A stretch of DNA of 64,000 bases. Source: Streptomyces sp. ISL-100. GTDB taxonomy: Bacteria > Actinomycetota > Actinomycetes > Streptomycetales > Streptomycetaceae. The notes under the pieces were generated by a model. That model saw only the letters and a list, made by a program, of their open reading frames with translations. It did not search any database and had not been told where the DNA came from. The stretch is from assembly GCF_018614615.1 (NCBI RefSeq), contig NZ_JAGGOK010000002.1:128751-192750 (forward strand). The letters are read 5' to 3'. Shown here piece by piece: positions 8,455-17,055 of this stretch. Position 1 is the stretch's first letter. Each line of letters begins with the position of its first letter. A program made the position numbers and the translations under genes.

Positions 8455-8518
8455 GCTACTACGATCACTGAGGATCTTTAATCAAAATGATGAGCCTGCA
8501 TACTGGCCGCCTGTTGGC

Positions 8519-8540
8519 CCTGGTCCGCGTTCGGACCAGG
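8519..8540 (-). terminator. hairpin terminator downstream of 8548-9558
   Basis: A perfect 9-bp stem (CCTGGTCCG / CGGACCAGG) with a 4-base loop lies 7 nt past the stop of the membrane-protein gene. There is no U tract, which is common for Streptomyces terminators. Confidence 0.6.
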
Positions 8541-8547
8541 TGAGGTT

Positions 8548-9558
8548 TCAGGTCGTACACCTGAGTCTCATCTGGGCCGCGGCGTGATGTGCGCCCCAGC
8601 TTGCCTGGCCCCGGTCGAGCAACCGCACAGTGAAGGACTCGCCCTCTACCGGGTAGCTGCCCACGGCGACGAGGCTGCCTCGGTGGTCGATCTGGCGGAC
8701 GCCGAACGTGGCCTGCGGGTAGTGGCCACTCGAGGCGGAGGCGAGCACTTGGTAGACCGTGGGGTTGCCGGCGGCATCACCGTCGCGGCCGCTGTTCGGC
8801 ACGTACACGGCGAGGTGACACTCGTCGTACCCCTTGCCTATCTGCCATGACCAGATCGCCGTGCCCTGGCCGTCCTCGTACGGATGTCCCGACATGGGTA
8901 TGGCAGTGAACCTGCCGTCGCAGGTACTGCCCCGGTAGCCGCCGGACGGCAGGTCGTACCAGCCGCCGCCGTAGCCGGGCTGGTGGTGGCCATAGCCGCC
9001 GCCGTACCCGCCGCCACTGTGGTAGCGGCCGTACTCCTGGTAGACGTTGGTGGTGCAGCCGGGGCCCGCCCAGCCGGTATAGCCCGGACCGGAGGGCCGC
9101 GGGGCGGGTTTCTTCGACGGCGCGGGGGTCTCGACGTGCACGGACACCTTGGCGGGCGGGGGCTTGACCGTCGTCGACGTGGGAGTGGCACGCCGGCTCG
9201 GGGTGGGGCTGGGAGAAGGGGATGCGATCAGGCCCGGCAGCGAGGACGGACTGATACGGGTCGGTACGCTGCGGCCGCTGAGGTCGTCCTCGAACGCGGC
9301 TTCGTTACCCCTGGCGCCACCGGGGACTTCGGAGAGCAGCGCGCCCACGCCGACGAAACAGCAAAGGGTTACCGCAACTGCCGTGACGAGCAGGGCTCTT
9401 CGCGGCCGGGAGAGGGTGGATATGCGACCCAGAAGTGTCTCCCGTGCGACCCACGAGCCGTCGGGACCGGAAGAGGGGAGGGACATGGCTCCGCAGTCGG
9501 GGCAGCCCATTCCCGGCAGGGGACCTTTTCGGCCACTGCCGCACTGTTCACACGCCAT
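8548..9558 (-). CDS. zinc-ribbon membrane-anchored protein with extracellular domain, function unknown
   Basis: A 336-residue protein. Residues 1-25 hold two Cys pairs (CEQCGSG and GMGCPDCGAM), a zinc-ribbon-like cytoplasmic head. One membrane segment follows at about 54-76 (ALLVTAVAVTLCCFVGVGALL). The outer part starts with a Pro/Ser/Thr-rich stalk (about 100-150), then a Gly/Tyr/His-rich stretch (HSGGGYGGGYGHHQPGYGGG) and a C-terminal globular region with several cysteines. The topology resembles signalling or cell-wall-associated actinobacterial proteins that pair a cytosolic sensor with an outer domain; no enzyme motif is visible. The ATG at 9558 is the only good start. It is followed by a hairpin terminator and then the transposon. 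Confidence 0.65.
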   Translation of the reverse strand: MACEQCGSGRKGPLPGMGCPDCGAMSLPSSGPDGSWVARETLLGRISTLSRPRRALLVTAVAVTLCCFVGVGALLSEVPGGARGNEAAFEDDLSGRSVPTRISPSSLPGLIASPSPSPTPSRRATPTSTTVKPPPAKVSVHVETPAPSKKPAPRPSGPGYTGWAGPGCTTNVYQEYGRYHSGGGYGGGYGHHQPGYGGGWYDLPSGGYRGSTCDGRFTAIPMSGHPYEDGQGTAIWSWQIGKGYDECHLAVYVPNSGRDGDAAGNPTVYQVLASASSGHYPQATFGVRQIDHRGSLVAVGSYPVEGESFTVRLLDRGQASWGAHHAAAQMRLRCTT

Positions 9559-10070
9559 GGCAGGACACTATGCAGGAGCAAGTCGGCTACGGCGAGAGGA
9601 AAATGGAGATTGACATCTCCCCTTGTCCGAGGCCCACACTTGACCTAGTCCAACATTCAACCTTGGTCTGATCCATGGTTGACCGCACCACTCACCCATG
9701 GCCTGATGACACTGCTGACGCCCCATCAGGGGCGCCGCAACACAAGGAAGTCGGTGAAGCGGGCGAGCCCGCACTCCTGGCCGCCGGGCGTGCGGGCTTC
9801 GGTGATGCCGTGAGTGGCCCAGCGACCGCTGCGGATGAGGTCGCAGGCGCTCGCTTACGGCGACGAGTCATCGCCATCGCCGAGTACACGGCCCTGTGGC
9901 GGCTGCGTACCCACGGCGGTGACGGGTACCGGGAGGGTGAGTCCGCGAAGGGAGCCTCAGCGGCGAGGCTGCTGACCGCCGCGCCGCCGGGACGCGGCTG
10001 CCGCGCATTGAGCTCCACCTCGGTACAGCGGCCGCTGGGCCACCGGGCCCGAAGGGAGGCGGCGGTCAAG
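9559..10070. other. gene-poor gap with a possible gene remnant
   Basis: No intact gene was found. On the minus strand at about 9727-9850 a 40-codon open stretch reads protein-like (DLIRSGRWATHGITEARTPG, then CGLARFTDFLVLRRP and a stop), with an in-frame stop just before it. It may be the last part of a decayed gene. The rest of the gap holds the presumed promoter regions of the two divergent neighbours. Confidence 0.3.
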
Positions 10071-10766
10071 ATGCCGGTACCCGAAAGTGGTGCTCCTCAT
10101 CCGTCGATTGAAGAAAACGCACGCCACGGCAGGCTCACCGCGCGTCCGCGTGTTGTTGAAGTGAAGTCGCCGCAGCCGGGCACGTATCGGACGGACAAGC
10201 AGTTCTTGCTGCGCGTGCCCTGGGTACCGCCGCCGTATCGGCTGGCTGTGGTGCTTCACGGGGCCGGAGGATCAGCCGAGCAGGCTCTGACATGGCTGAG
10301 TCCGCAGGCGGCAGCCGACGGCCTCCTGCTCCTCGCGCCTCAGGCCTCAGGATCCACCTGGGACCTGATCGTCGGCGGATACGGCCCGGACGTGGTCCGG
10401 CTCGACACCGCTCTGGCCGATGTGTTCCAAAGGCATCCGGTCGAGGCGGCGGGCGTGGCGATCGCCGGCTTCTCCGACGGCGCCTCCTACGCCCTTTCCC
10501 TGGGACTGACCAATGGCGATCTCTTCGGCGCGGTGCTCGCCTTCTCCCCCGGGTTCATGGCGCCACTGCTCCGTCATGGCCGACCCCGCATCTTCGTCTC
10601 CCACGGCACGGCGGACCGGGTGCTGCCGATCGACCGGTGCGGCCGTCAGGTCGTCCGTACACTCCGCGACGATGAGTACCCGGTCACTTACAGGGAGTTC
10701 GCCGACGGCCATGACGTGCCCGCCGACGTAGCGGCAGAAGCCTTGCGATGGTGGAACGCCCCCTGA
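10071..10766 (+). CDS. phospholipase/carboxylesterase-type alpha/beta hydrolase
   Basis: A 231-residue esterase of the alpha/beta-hydrolase fold (dienelactone hydrolase/phospholipase-carboxylesterase group). The oxyanion region is LAVVLHGAGGSAEQ, the nucleophile lies in IAGFSDGAS (G-x-S-x-G), and the C-terminal Asp and His appear as SHGTADRVLP and FADGHDVP. The ATG at 10071 follows GGGAGG at a 10-nt spacing; a longer open frame begins at 9675 but its first 130 codons look non-coding. There is no signal peptide, so it is cytosolic. It is convergent with the SnoaL-like gene. The natural substrate is unknown; small acyl esters are likely. Confidence 0.8.
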   Translation: MPVPESGAPHPSIEENARHGRLTARPRVVEVKSPQPGTYRTDKQFLLRVPWVPPPYRLAVVLHGAGGSAEQALTWLSPQAAADGLLLLAPQASGSTWDLIVGGYGPDVVRLDTALADVFQRHPVEAAGVAIAGFSDGASYALSLGLTNGDLFGAVLAFSPGFMAPLLRHGRPRIFVSHGTADRVLPIDRCGRQVVRTLRDDEYPVTYREFADGHDVPADVAAEALRWWNAP

Positions 10767-10947
10767 GGGAGCGCCCACGCCCCCCGTTTCGTCGAGCTGG
10801 GCGAGATCGAAGGCTTGCAGGTCAGCCTCACCGGCGCTGAAGAAAAACTCGCCCAGCCAGCCTCGCAACGTGCGAGTGAATTCCGTCGGCTCCTCGGAGT
10901 GGACGGTGAGGTCTTCGGCATGGCGGGACCGGCCGTCCTGCCTTCCG

Positions 10948-11343
10948 TCACGACCAGAAGTCGTTGGCCCTGTCGATGTCCTCGACACACTCGTCGAGAT
11001 CGGTGGCCTTCTCTCCGACGATCCGGAAGACGATGGTTCCGTCCTCGTCGATGCGCTTGCCCTGACGTTCGGCCGTGAAGTGGTGCACGGCCACCGCGTG
11101 GCCTCGGCCGTCCACAAAGACGTTGCGCAGCTCGGCGCGCATCGTCCCGTTCGTCTCTTCGGCGAAGCGCCGGTACAGGTCGATGATCGCGTCCTGCCCC
11201 TTGAAGTCGCCAGACAGGGGGTGGTCCCCGGGGACGTGCTGCGTGGCGTCCGTCGCTATCAGCGCGCGCAGGGTGTCCATGTCACCGCCGTTGAAAGCCT
11301 CGTAGCCCCTGCGGACGAGTGCTGCGTGCGGGTGTTCAGCCAT
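10948..11343 (-). CDS. SnoaL-like / NTF2-fold protein
   Basis: A 131-residue NTF2-like protein of the SnoaL or ketosteroid-isomerase type: EAFNGGDMDTLRALIA, followed by a strand-rich part containing DLYRRFAEETNG and VHHFTAERQGKRID. These cone-shaped folds bind small hydrophobic ligands, and some act as cyclases, isomerases or stress proteins. The ATG at 11343 follows GAGG at a good distance; upstream in-frame codons are poor coding sequence. It stands alone, with debris of a transporter gene upstream, so context does not help. Fold confidence is high; activity is unknown. Confidence 0.75.
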   Translation of the reverse strand: MAEHPHAALVRRGYEAFNGGDMDTLRALIATDATQHVPGDHPLSGDFKGQDAIIDLYRRFAEETNGTMRAELRNVFVDGRGHAVAVHHFTAERQGKRIDEDGTIVFRIVGEKATDLDECVEDIDRANDFWS

Positions 11344-11561
11344 GAGATTCGCCTCTATCCACCATTTCCGAAACTTATAGCCGATACATTCCATTCTTCT
11401 CTCCCGTGTGGGAACGGCTACTCGATCACCGCGACGGCAATCACCCTCATTCCAGCTGATCAGAGCGGTGCCGGGCTTCGTGCAGGAGCACGGGCCACCA
11501 ATAAACGCGCCGAAGCGCGCAACTCGCACAGCCGCCCGCCGGTCTTCCATGCGGTGCCCGG

Positions 11562-11799
11562 AGCAGCGTCCAAGTGCCTGTCATGGTGGTCGCGCACACA
11601 GCCGACCCCGAAACTATGGCGTCCCACCACATGGATGCTGACCTGGGTGTTTCTACGGAGTGGCGACACCGAAACGTGCCCGCCAACTGTCCGGAAGTGA
11701 TACTCATGGCCGCCCCAGCAGCCGCTCCCCCAACGCCCAGTTCACTCAGGCGCATTGTCGCCGCGAGCCTCATCGGGGCCACTATTGAGTGGTACGACA
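11562..11799 (+). repeat. first copy of a 238-bp diverged direct repeat (MHS transporter 5' region)
   Basis: This segment aligns without gaps to 13531-13768 at roughly 80-85% identity. It contains about 145 bp of upstream sequence plus the first 30 or so codons of the transporter gene. It shares GTTTCTACGG and CCAACTGTCCGGAAGTG with the second copy. The two copies bracket the DEAD-box gene. Confidence 0.8.
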
Positions 11800-11843
11800 A
11801 CTCATTCGGTGAGAGCTACCACCTGCGGACTGCCGCGGTCTGA
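11706..11843 (+). pseudogene. truncated 5' copy of the MHS-family transporter gene
   Basis: The ATG at 11706 starts MAAPAAAPPTPSSLRRIVAA, continuing to TIEWYD; the intact gene at 13676 begins MAAPASAPPAPSSLKRIVAA and continues to the same TIEWYD. After that the first copy diverges into unrelated codons and stops after 45 residues. It therefore encodes only the N-terminal tail and half of the first membrane helix. The stretch from 11844 to 11926 shows nothing recognisable. Confidence 0.75.
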
Positions 11844-11926
11844 CTGGATCAAGTCAGCACCGAACCAGCACCGTTCCTGTACAAGGCGCGACGCCAGTCC
11901 CCAGGGCGGGACACGTTCGTCCGGCG

Positions 11927-13345
11927 TCAGCAGCTCTTGCGCACCCGGGCCGCCGCGCGGGCTTGTGCTGTCTTGCGGGCCTCGGCGGCTTTGCGGGACT
12001 CCTTCGCGGGGCGGCCCGGACGTGTGCCGAGGCCGCGGAAGGGGGCGTTGCCGCTGCTGGGATTCGCCCCGGTCGGCGGGCGCTTCGCCCCGGTGATGGC
12101 GGTCAGCTTCTCCTCGCCGGAGCGCACCTGCGTGACAGTCGGCCGGATGCGGGCGTCAGTCATCATCCGGTTCACATCGCGCCGCTGGTTGGGGGTGACC
12201 AGAGTGACTACGTTCCCGGACTCCCCGGCGCGCGCCGTGCGCCCGCCACGGTGCAGATAGTCCTTGGCATCGGCCGGCGGGTCGACGTTGACGACAAGGT
12301 CGAGTGCGTCGATGTGAATACCCCGCGCCGCGACATTGGTGGCCACCAGCACGGTGATCTCGCCATCCTTGAACTGGGCGAGCGTGTGCGAGCGCTGCGG
12401 CTGCGACTTCCCGCTGTGCAGGGCGGCGGCCCGTACGCTGCTGGCCCTCAGGTGGCGGGTGAACTGGTCCACGCCGGCCTTGGTGTCCAGAAACATCAGG
12501 ACCCGGCCGTCCCGCGCGGCGATTTCGGTCGCGATCGCGTACTTGTCGGCGGCGTGGACGTTCAGGACGTGGTGTTCCATCGTGGTGACCGAGCCCGCCA
12601 CCCGGTCCAGCGAGGCGAGCACCGGGTCGTGCAGGTAGTTCCGCACCAGCTGGTCGACGTTGCGGTCGAGCGTTGCCGAGAACAGCAGCCGCTGCCCGTC
12701 GGGGCGGACCTGGTCCAGGATTTCCGAAACCTGCGGCAGGAACCCCAGATCGCACATCTGGTCCGCCTCGTCCAGCACCGTGATCCGCACCTGGTTCAGG
12801 TGACAGTCCCGGCGCGACACCAGGTCGGCCAGCCGCCCCGGCGTCGCGACGACCACCTCGGCGCCGGTCCGCAGCAGCGCCGTCTGCCGGTTGATCGACA
12901 GCCCGCCGACCACCGTCGCCAGTCGCACATTCAGCGCCTGCGCGTACGGCGCCAACGCGTCGCTCACCTGCTGCGCGAGTTCCCGGGTCGGCACGAGGAC
13001 CAGTGCGAGCGGCCGCTTCGACTCCGCTCGCAGGCCGGCCGTCCGGACGAGCAGCGCAAGCCCGAAAGCAAGCGTCTTGCCGGAGCCGGTCCGCGCTCGG
13101 CCGAGGACATCGCGGCCGGCCAGCGCGTTGGGCAGGGTCGCCGCCTGGATCGGGAAAGGCTCCTTCACACCGAGGCTGATCATCGCCTTCGTCAGCTCCG
13201 GCGGCAGCCCGAGTACGTCGAAGGACTCGGCCGGCGGCAGGCCAGGGGCCACCGTCTCCGGCGTCGAGAGTTCGCCCTGCGGCGCTGTCACACGCCGGGG
13301 CTTGCCGGAACGGGACAGTCCAGGAGCCGGCGGCTTCGCGTTCAT
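11927..13345 (-). CDS. DEAD-box ATP-dependent RNA helicase (RhlE/CsdA type)
   Basis: A 472-residue RNA helicase that unwinds or remodels RNA with ATP. All core motifs are present in order: Q-motif region (PFPIQAATLP), Walker A ARTGSGKT at 84-91, PTRELAQQ, GG, TPGR, DEAD at 192-195, SAT at 223-225, then ARGIHIDALD and HRGGRTARAGE in the second RecA domain. The last 80 residues are basic and Lys/Arg/Ala rich, a likely RNA-binding tail. The ATG at 13345 has an AGGTTCC-type upstream region and a long 5' hairpin at 13378-13413. Homologues act in ribosome assembly and cold adaptation. It lies between two copies of a transporter gene start, probably by a local duplication. Confidence 0.92.
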   Translation of the reverse strand: MNAKPPAPGLSRSGKPRRVTAPQGELSTPETVAPGLPPAESFDVLGLPPELTKAMISLGVKEPFPIQAATLPNALAGRDVLGRARTGSGKTLAFGLALLVRTAGLRAESKRPLALVLVPTRELAQQVSDALAPYAQALNVRLATVVGGLSINRQTALLRTGAEVVVATPGRLADLVSRRDCHLNQVRITVLDEADQMCDLGFLPQVSEILDQVRPDGQRLLFSATLDRNVDQLVRNYLHDPVLASLDRVAGSVTTMEHHVLNVHAADKYAIATEIAARDGRVLMFLDTKAGVDQFTRHLRASSVRAAALHSGKSQPQRSHTLAQFKDGEITVLVATNVAARGIHIDALDLVVNVDPPADAKDYLHRGGRTARAGESGNVVTLVTPNQRRDVNRMMTDARIRPTVTQVRSGEEKLTAITGAKRPPTGANPSSGNAPFRGLGTRPGRPAKESRKAAEARKTAQARAAARVRKSC

Positions 13346-13377
13346 GGGGAACCTTCCTCGATCTGGCGCCCGGAACG

Positions 13378-13413
13378 CGCCGGGGCCCGTACCCCTCGGT
13401 ACGGGCCCCGGCG
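13378..13413 (-). promoter_or_regulatory. 16-bp perfect hairpin in the 5' leader of the DEAD-box gene
   Basis: Positions 13378-13393 pair perfectly with 13398-13413 around a 4-base loop. The inner arms are GGGGCCCGTACC and GGTACGGGCCCC. It begins 33 nt upstream of the helicase start. It could be a transcript attenuator, a cold-sensitive RNA structure, or the terminator of an upstream transcript. Confidence 0.55.
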
Positions 13414-13530
13414 GTTTCGAAGCGTGGTCCCGAGTTTATCAGCGGGCGCCCGGACGCCTGGCGGGCCGGCCGACCGTGCACGAACGACGGGACATGGCCG
13501 CCTCACAGACGGCAGGCGGCTGATCGTCCG

Positions 13531-13768
13531 AGCAGCGTCCAAGCGCCCGTCATGGTGGTCGCGCGCACAGCCGCCCCCGGAACTATGGTGTCCCGCCACA
13601 TGGGACGTTGACCTGCGTGTTTCTACGGTGTGGCGACACGGAAACGTCCCCGCCAACTGTCCGGAAGTGGTGTTCATGGCCGCCCCCGCATCCGCTCCAC
13701 CAGCTCCCTCCTCACTCAAGCGCATCGTCGCCGCCAGCCTCATCGGCACCACCATCGAGTGGTATGAC
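13531..13768 (+). repeat. second copy of the 238-bp direct repeat
   Basis: This is the partner of 11562-11799, containing the upstream region and first codons of the intact transporter gene. Equal length with no gaps points to an old duplication that has drifted by substitution only. Confidence 0.8.
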
Positions 13769-15061
13769 TTCTTCCTGTACGGAGCCGCCGCCGCTCTGGT
13801 GTTCAACAAGCTCTTCTTCCCCGACTCCGATCCCCTCGTCGGGACCCTGCTGGCCTTCCTCACCTACGCGGTCGGCTTCGCCGCCAGGCCGCTCGGGGCG
13901 CTCGTCTTCGGGCATTACGGCGACCGGCTCGGCCGTAAGAAGCTGCTGGTGCTGAGCCTGCTGATGATGGGCGGCGCCACCTTCGCCATCGGGCTGCTGC
14001 CGACACATGCCTCGATCGGCTTCGCCGCACCCGCCCTGCTCACTGTGCTGCGCCTCGTCCAGGGCTTCGCGCTCGGTGGCGAGTGGGGCGGTGCGGTGCT
14101 GCTGGTGTCGGAGCACGGGGACGCGAGGCGGCGCGGGTTCTGGGCCTCCTGGCCGCAGACCGGGGCGCCGGCCGGGCAGTTGCTCGCCACCGGGGTGCTG
14201 TCCGCGCTGACCGCCCTGCTTTCGGACTCCGCCTTCCTCGCATGGGGCTGGCGCATACCGTTCCTGCTGTCGGGTGTGCTCGTGATCGTCGGTCTGTGGA
14301 TTCGTCTCTCTGTCGATGAATCTCCGGTCTTCAAGGCCGCGTTGGCGCGGGCTGAGGCCCGTAAGAGCGATTCGGCCGTCGCGGAGAAGATGCCGCTCGT
14401 CGCCGTTCTCCGTTACCACTGGCGCGATGTGCTGATCGCGATGGGCGCCCGTATGGCGGAGAACATCAGCTACTACGTGATCACCGCTTTCATCCTTGTG
14501 TACGCGACGACGGCGGCGGAGCTGAGCAAGCAGACGGCGCTCAACGCGGTACTCGTCGCCTCGGCCGTCCACTTCGCCGTGATCCCAGCGTGGGGCGCCC
14601 TGTCGGACCGGATCGGGCGCCGACCCGTGTATCTGCTCGGCGCGGTCGGGGTGGGGCTGTGGATGTTCCCGTTCTTCATGCTCATCGACACGAAGTCCTT
14701 CGGGAACCTGCTCCTCGCCGTGACTGTCGGACTGGTCTTCCACGGGGCGATGTACGCGCCGCAGGCGGCCTTCTTCTCGGAGATGTTCGCGACCCGCATG
14801 CGCTACTCCGGCGCTTCCATTGGCGCGCAGTTCTCGTCGGTCGCGGCCGGCGCTCCGGCGCCGCTGATCGCCACCGCTCTCTTCAACGAACACGGCAGTT
14901 CCACCCTGATCTCCCTGTACGTCATCGCCGCCGTACTGATCACGGTCGTGGCGGTCGCTTGCGCGAAGGAGACCCGGCACCGGGACCTGGGGGACATCGA
15001 CGCGGACCCGGGCCGGGACGAAGGCTCCGCGATGCGGGCCGCCGGTGCTCGCACCGTCTGA
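13676..15061 (+). CDS. MFS transporter, metabolite:H+ symporter (MHS) family
   Basis: A 461-residue, 12-helix inner-membrane symporter of the MHS group, whose known members import organic acids, shikimate, alpha-ketoglutarate, proline or betaine. The N-terminal IVAASLIGTTIEWYDFFLYG is the MHS signature, and the loop motif GHYGDRLGRKK follows helix 2. Charged loops between helices 6 and 7 (DESPVFKAALARAEARK) fit the family. The ATG at 13676 is preceded by GGAAG; the longer upstream open frame runs antisense through the helicase gene and is not coding. It is followed by a strong bidirectional terminator. The exact solute is not predictable from sequence alone. Confidence 0.88.
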   Translation: MAAPASAPPAPSSLKRIVAASLIGTTIEWYDFFLYGAAAALVFNKLFFPDSDPLVGTLLAFLTYAVGFAARPLGALVFGHYGDRLGRKKLLVLSLLMMGGATFAIGLLPTHASIGFAAPALLTVLRLVQGFALGGEWGGAVLLVSEHGDARRRGFWASWPQTGAPAGQLLATGVLSALTALLSDSAFLAWGWRIPFLLSGVLVIVGLWIRLSVDESPVFKAALARAEARKSDSAVAEKMPLVAVLRYHWRDVLIAMGARMAENISYYVITAFILVYATTAAELSKQTALNAVLVASAVHFAVIPAWGALSDRIGRRPVYLLGAVGVGLWMFPFFMLIDTKSFGNLLLAVTVGLVFHGAMYAPQAAFFSEMFATRMRYSGASIGAQFSSVAAGAPAPLIATALFNEHGSSTLISLYVIAAVLITVVAVACAKETRHRDLGDIDADPGRDEGSAMRAAGARTV

Positions 15062-15084
15062 GCGGACGTACGGCACGCATCCAA

Positions 15085-15123
15085 CCGCGCACGGGAACGC
15101 TCTTCGGACGTTCCCGTGCGCGG
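15085..15123. terminator. bidirectional terminator between convergent genes
   Basis: A perfect 15-bp stem (15085-15099 with 15109-15123, arms including GCACGGGAACG / CGTTCCCGTGC) and a 9-base loop. It sits between the transporter stop (15061) and the PucR-type stop (15126) and can serve both strands. Confidence 0.8.
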
Positions 15124-15125
15124 TC

Positions 15126-17039
15126 TCAGCGCGTCACCGCCGACGACAGTCCATGGAGCCGCAGCGCCAGCTGCACTTCCAGTGCGCGCTCCGGCGACTG
15201 CCAGTCGGCGCCCAGCAGTCTGCCGATCCGCTCCAGGCGCTGCGCCACCGTGTTCACGTGAACGTGCAGTGCGTCCTTCGTACGGGCAGGGCTCATCCCG
15301 CACGCGAAGTAGGCGTCCAGGGTGCGCACCAAGTCCGTTCCCCGGCGCCGGTCGTATGCGACGACCTCACCGATGGTGCGGCGTACGAACCCTTCGATGG
15401 CGCCCCCCGAACGTCCGTCCCGGCTGTCCGCGAGGAGCAGGCCCAGGAAGCCGAAGTCCTCCGCCGCCGCGCCTTCCCCGCAACGGCCGAGCAGCCGCAG
15501 CGCGTCGACGCACCGGCGTGCTTCCTCGTACGCGCCCGCGACCGCGCCCGGGTGCGCCGCGGGCGCTTCCACCGGCCCCGACGCTCCGACCGTCACAGGC
15601 TCGCGCAGGGCGCCGCCCAGGTGCTTCGCCGTCTGCCGGGCGAGGGCAGCGGCGCTGTCGCCACTGTCCAGGGGCAGCAGCAGTACGGTGCCGCCGTCAC
15701 GGGCGGCCGCCAGGCCGTGCCCGGTGGCCGCCAGGTGCGAGGCCGCAGACCAGAGCCGCCTGCGGTCCGCGCTCTCACGCTCGACGCTGGCCTCCCTCGG
15801 CGCCTCGATGCGGGCGGCCAGCACCACGTGAGGGGCGTCGAGATCGGCGCGCAGCCGGGCGGCGCGTTCGCGCAGCAGGCGGGGGTCGCGGTCGGGGGCA
15901 TCGAGGAGGTCGTCGAGGAGTTCACCCCGTACGCGCTGCTCCGCCTCGCCGGCCGAGCGCCTGGCCAGCAGCAGCAACGACGTCACCATGGCGGCGCGTT
16001 CGAGCGTGCGCTGGTCGACGGGGTCCAGCGCGGGGTGGCCGCGCAGGACGAGCGCGCCGAGGAGTTCACCGCCGGCCGAGACGCTGACCACCCAGTCGTC
16101 GCCGTGCCGTACCGCGTGTCCGTCCGCCCCTGCGGGTTCTCCGTCGGCGGCTTCCCTGAACTCGACGGCGCCGTCCAGCACTTCGGACACCGCGCTCGCC
16201 ACGTCGTGGACGCCGCCCCCGCGCAGCACGAGTTCGGTGAGCCGGTCGTGCACGTCCGAGGCACGCTCGATGACACCGCTGCGGTCCCGGATGACCTCGT
16301 TGGCCTTCTCCAGCTCGGCGAGCGCCGACCGGGTCTCCGCCAGCAGGTTGGCGGTGTCGATCGCGACGGCGGCATGCGCGGCGAACGAACCGAGCAGCGC
16401 GATCTGTTCGCGCTCGAAGACGCGGGCACGGCGGTCGGCCGCGAAGAGCACCCCGATCACCTGGCTGCCGAGGGTGAGCGGTACCCCGAGGATCGCGACG
16501 AGCCCTTCGTCGCGTACGCCCGAATCGATGGTCCAGGTGTGCTGGAAGCGTGGGTCGTCGAAGTAGCTCTCGGTCGCGTAGGGGCGGGCGGTCTGCGCGA
16601 CGAGTCCGCCGAGCCCCTCCCCCATGCCGAGCCGCAGCTGTTGGAAGCGCGCCGACACCGACCCTTCGGTGACCCGCATGTACGTGTCGCCCGCGACCGT
16701 GTCGTTGAGGCTCAGGTACGCGACCTCCGTGCCCAGGAGCGACCGCGCCCGCTGGACGATCGCCGCCAGTACGGCGTCGAGGTCGCGCAGCCCGGCAAGG
16801 TCGTGGGCGGTCTCGTAGAGGGCGGACAGCTCGGCCTCACGCCGTCGCCGCCCCTCCAGCTCGGCGCGTACCCGAAGGGCGTGCGTCTTCGCGGTTTCGA
16901 GTGCGGCGAGTGTCTCGGGTGTCGCGCCGTCCGCGCGGGCGACCAGCACTGGCCGCTCGTAGGCATCGGCGGCGGCCCCGCGCGCGAGAAGTTCCAGGTA
17001 CGGCACTTCGCTGCCGCTCTGTGGCTGATCGTGGGACAT
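15126..17039 (-). CDS. GAF-domain PucR/CdaR-type transcriptional regulator
   Basis: A 637-residue regulator. A coiled segment (about 50-85) leads to a GAF sensor domain (about 85-260; AHDLAGLRDLDAVLAAIVQRA, LGVPLTLGSQVIGVLFAA). A middle GGDEF-like/CdaR region follows, then the C-terminal PucR HTH (LDAYFACGMSPARTKDALHVHVNTVAQRLERI). The start ATG at 17039 excludes 96 upstream codons that overlap the dehydrogenase gene. It lies 16 nt downstream of a 3-hydroxybutyrate dehydrogenase gene and is likely co-transcribed, so it may control use of hydroxybutyrate or a related carbon source. A GAF ligand cannot be named. Confidence 0.85.
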   Translation of the reverse strand: MSHDQPQSGSEVPYLELLARGAAADAYERPVLVARADGATPETLAALETAKTHALRVRAELEGRRRREAELSALYETAHDLAGLRDLDAVLAAIVQRARSLLGTEVAYLSLNDTVAGDTYMRVTEGSVSARFQQLRLGMGEGLGGLVAQTARPYATESYFDDPRFQHTWTIDSGVRDEGLVAILGVPLTLGSQVIGVLFAADRRARVFEREQIALLGSFAAHAAVAIDTANLLAETRSALAELEKANEVIRDRSGVIERASDVHDRLTELVLRGGGVHDVASAVSEVLDGAVEFREAADGEPAGADGHAVRHGDDWVVSVSAGGELLGALVLRGHPALDPVDQRTLERAAMVTSLLLLARRSAGEAEQRVRGELLDDLLDAPDRDPRLLRERAARLRADLDAPHVVLAARIEAPREASVERESADRRRLWSAASHLAATGHGLAAARDGGTVLLLPLDSGDSAAALARQTAKHLGGALREPVTVGASGPVEAPAAHPGAVAGAYEEARRCVDALRLLGRCGEGAAAEDFGFLGLLLADSRDGRSGGAIEGFVRRTIGEVVAYDRRRGTDLVRTLDAYFACGMSPARTKDALHVHVNTVAQRLERIGRLLGADWQSPERALEVQLALRLHGLSSAVTR

Positions 17040-17055
17040 GGACACACTCAACCAG

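Larger units (their letters stand above)
5849..8510 (-). mobile_element. IS607-type element (serine transposase + TnpB), ends approximate
   Basis: The element carries a MerR-like-HTH/serine-recombinase transposase (tnpA, frameshifted) and a downstream tnpB whose TTG start overlaps the tnpA stop (TTGA), the usual IS607 layout. The left boundary is set by the break in the PHP gene at about 5848; the right boundary lies between the tnpA start (8454) and the hairpin at 8519. IS607 elements have no terminal inverted repeats and make no target duplication, so the ends cannot be read precisely from one copy. Confidence 0.75.

Noticed and set aside
11963..13675. A plus-strand frame leading into the MHS transporter, giving a 1032-residue protein.
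   Set aside because: The upstream half is antisense to the DEAD-box helicase, whose motifs are unmistakable. The transporter start at 13676 matches family length.
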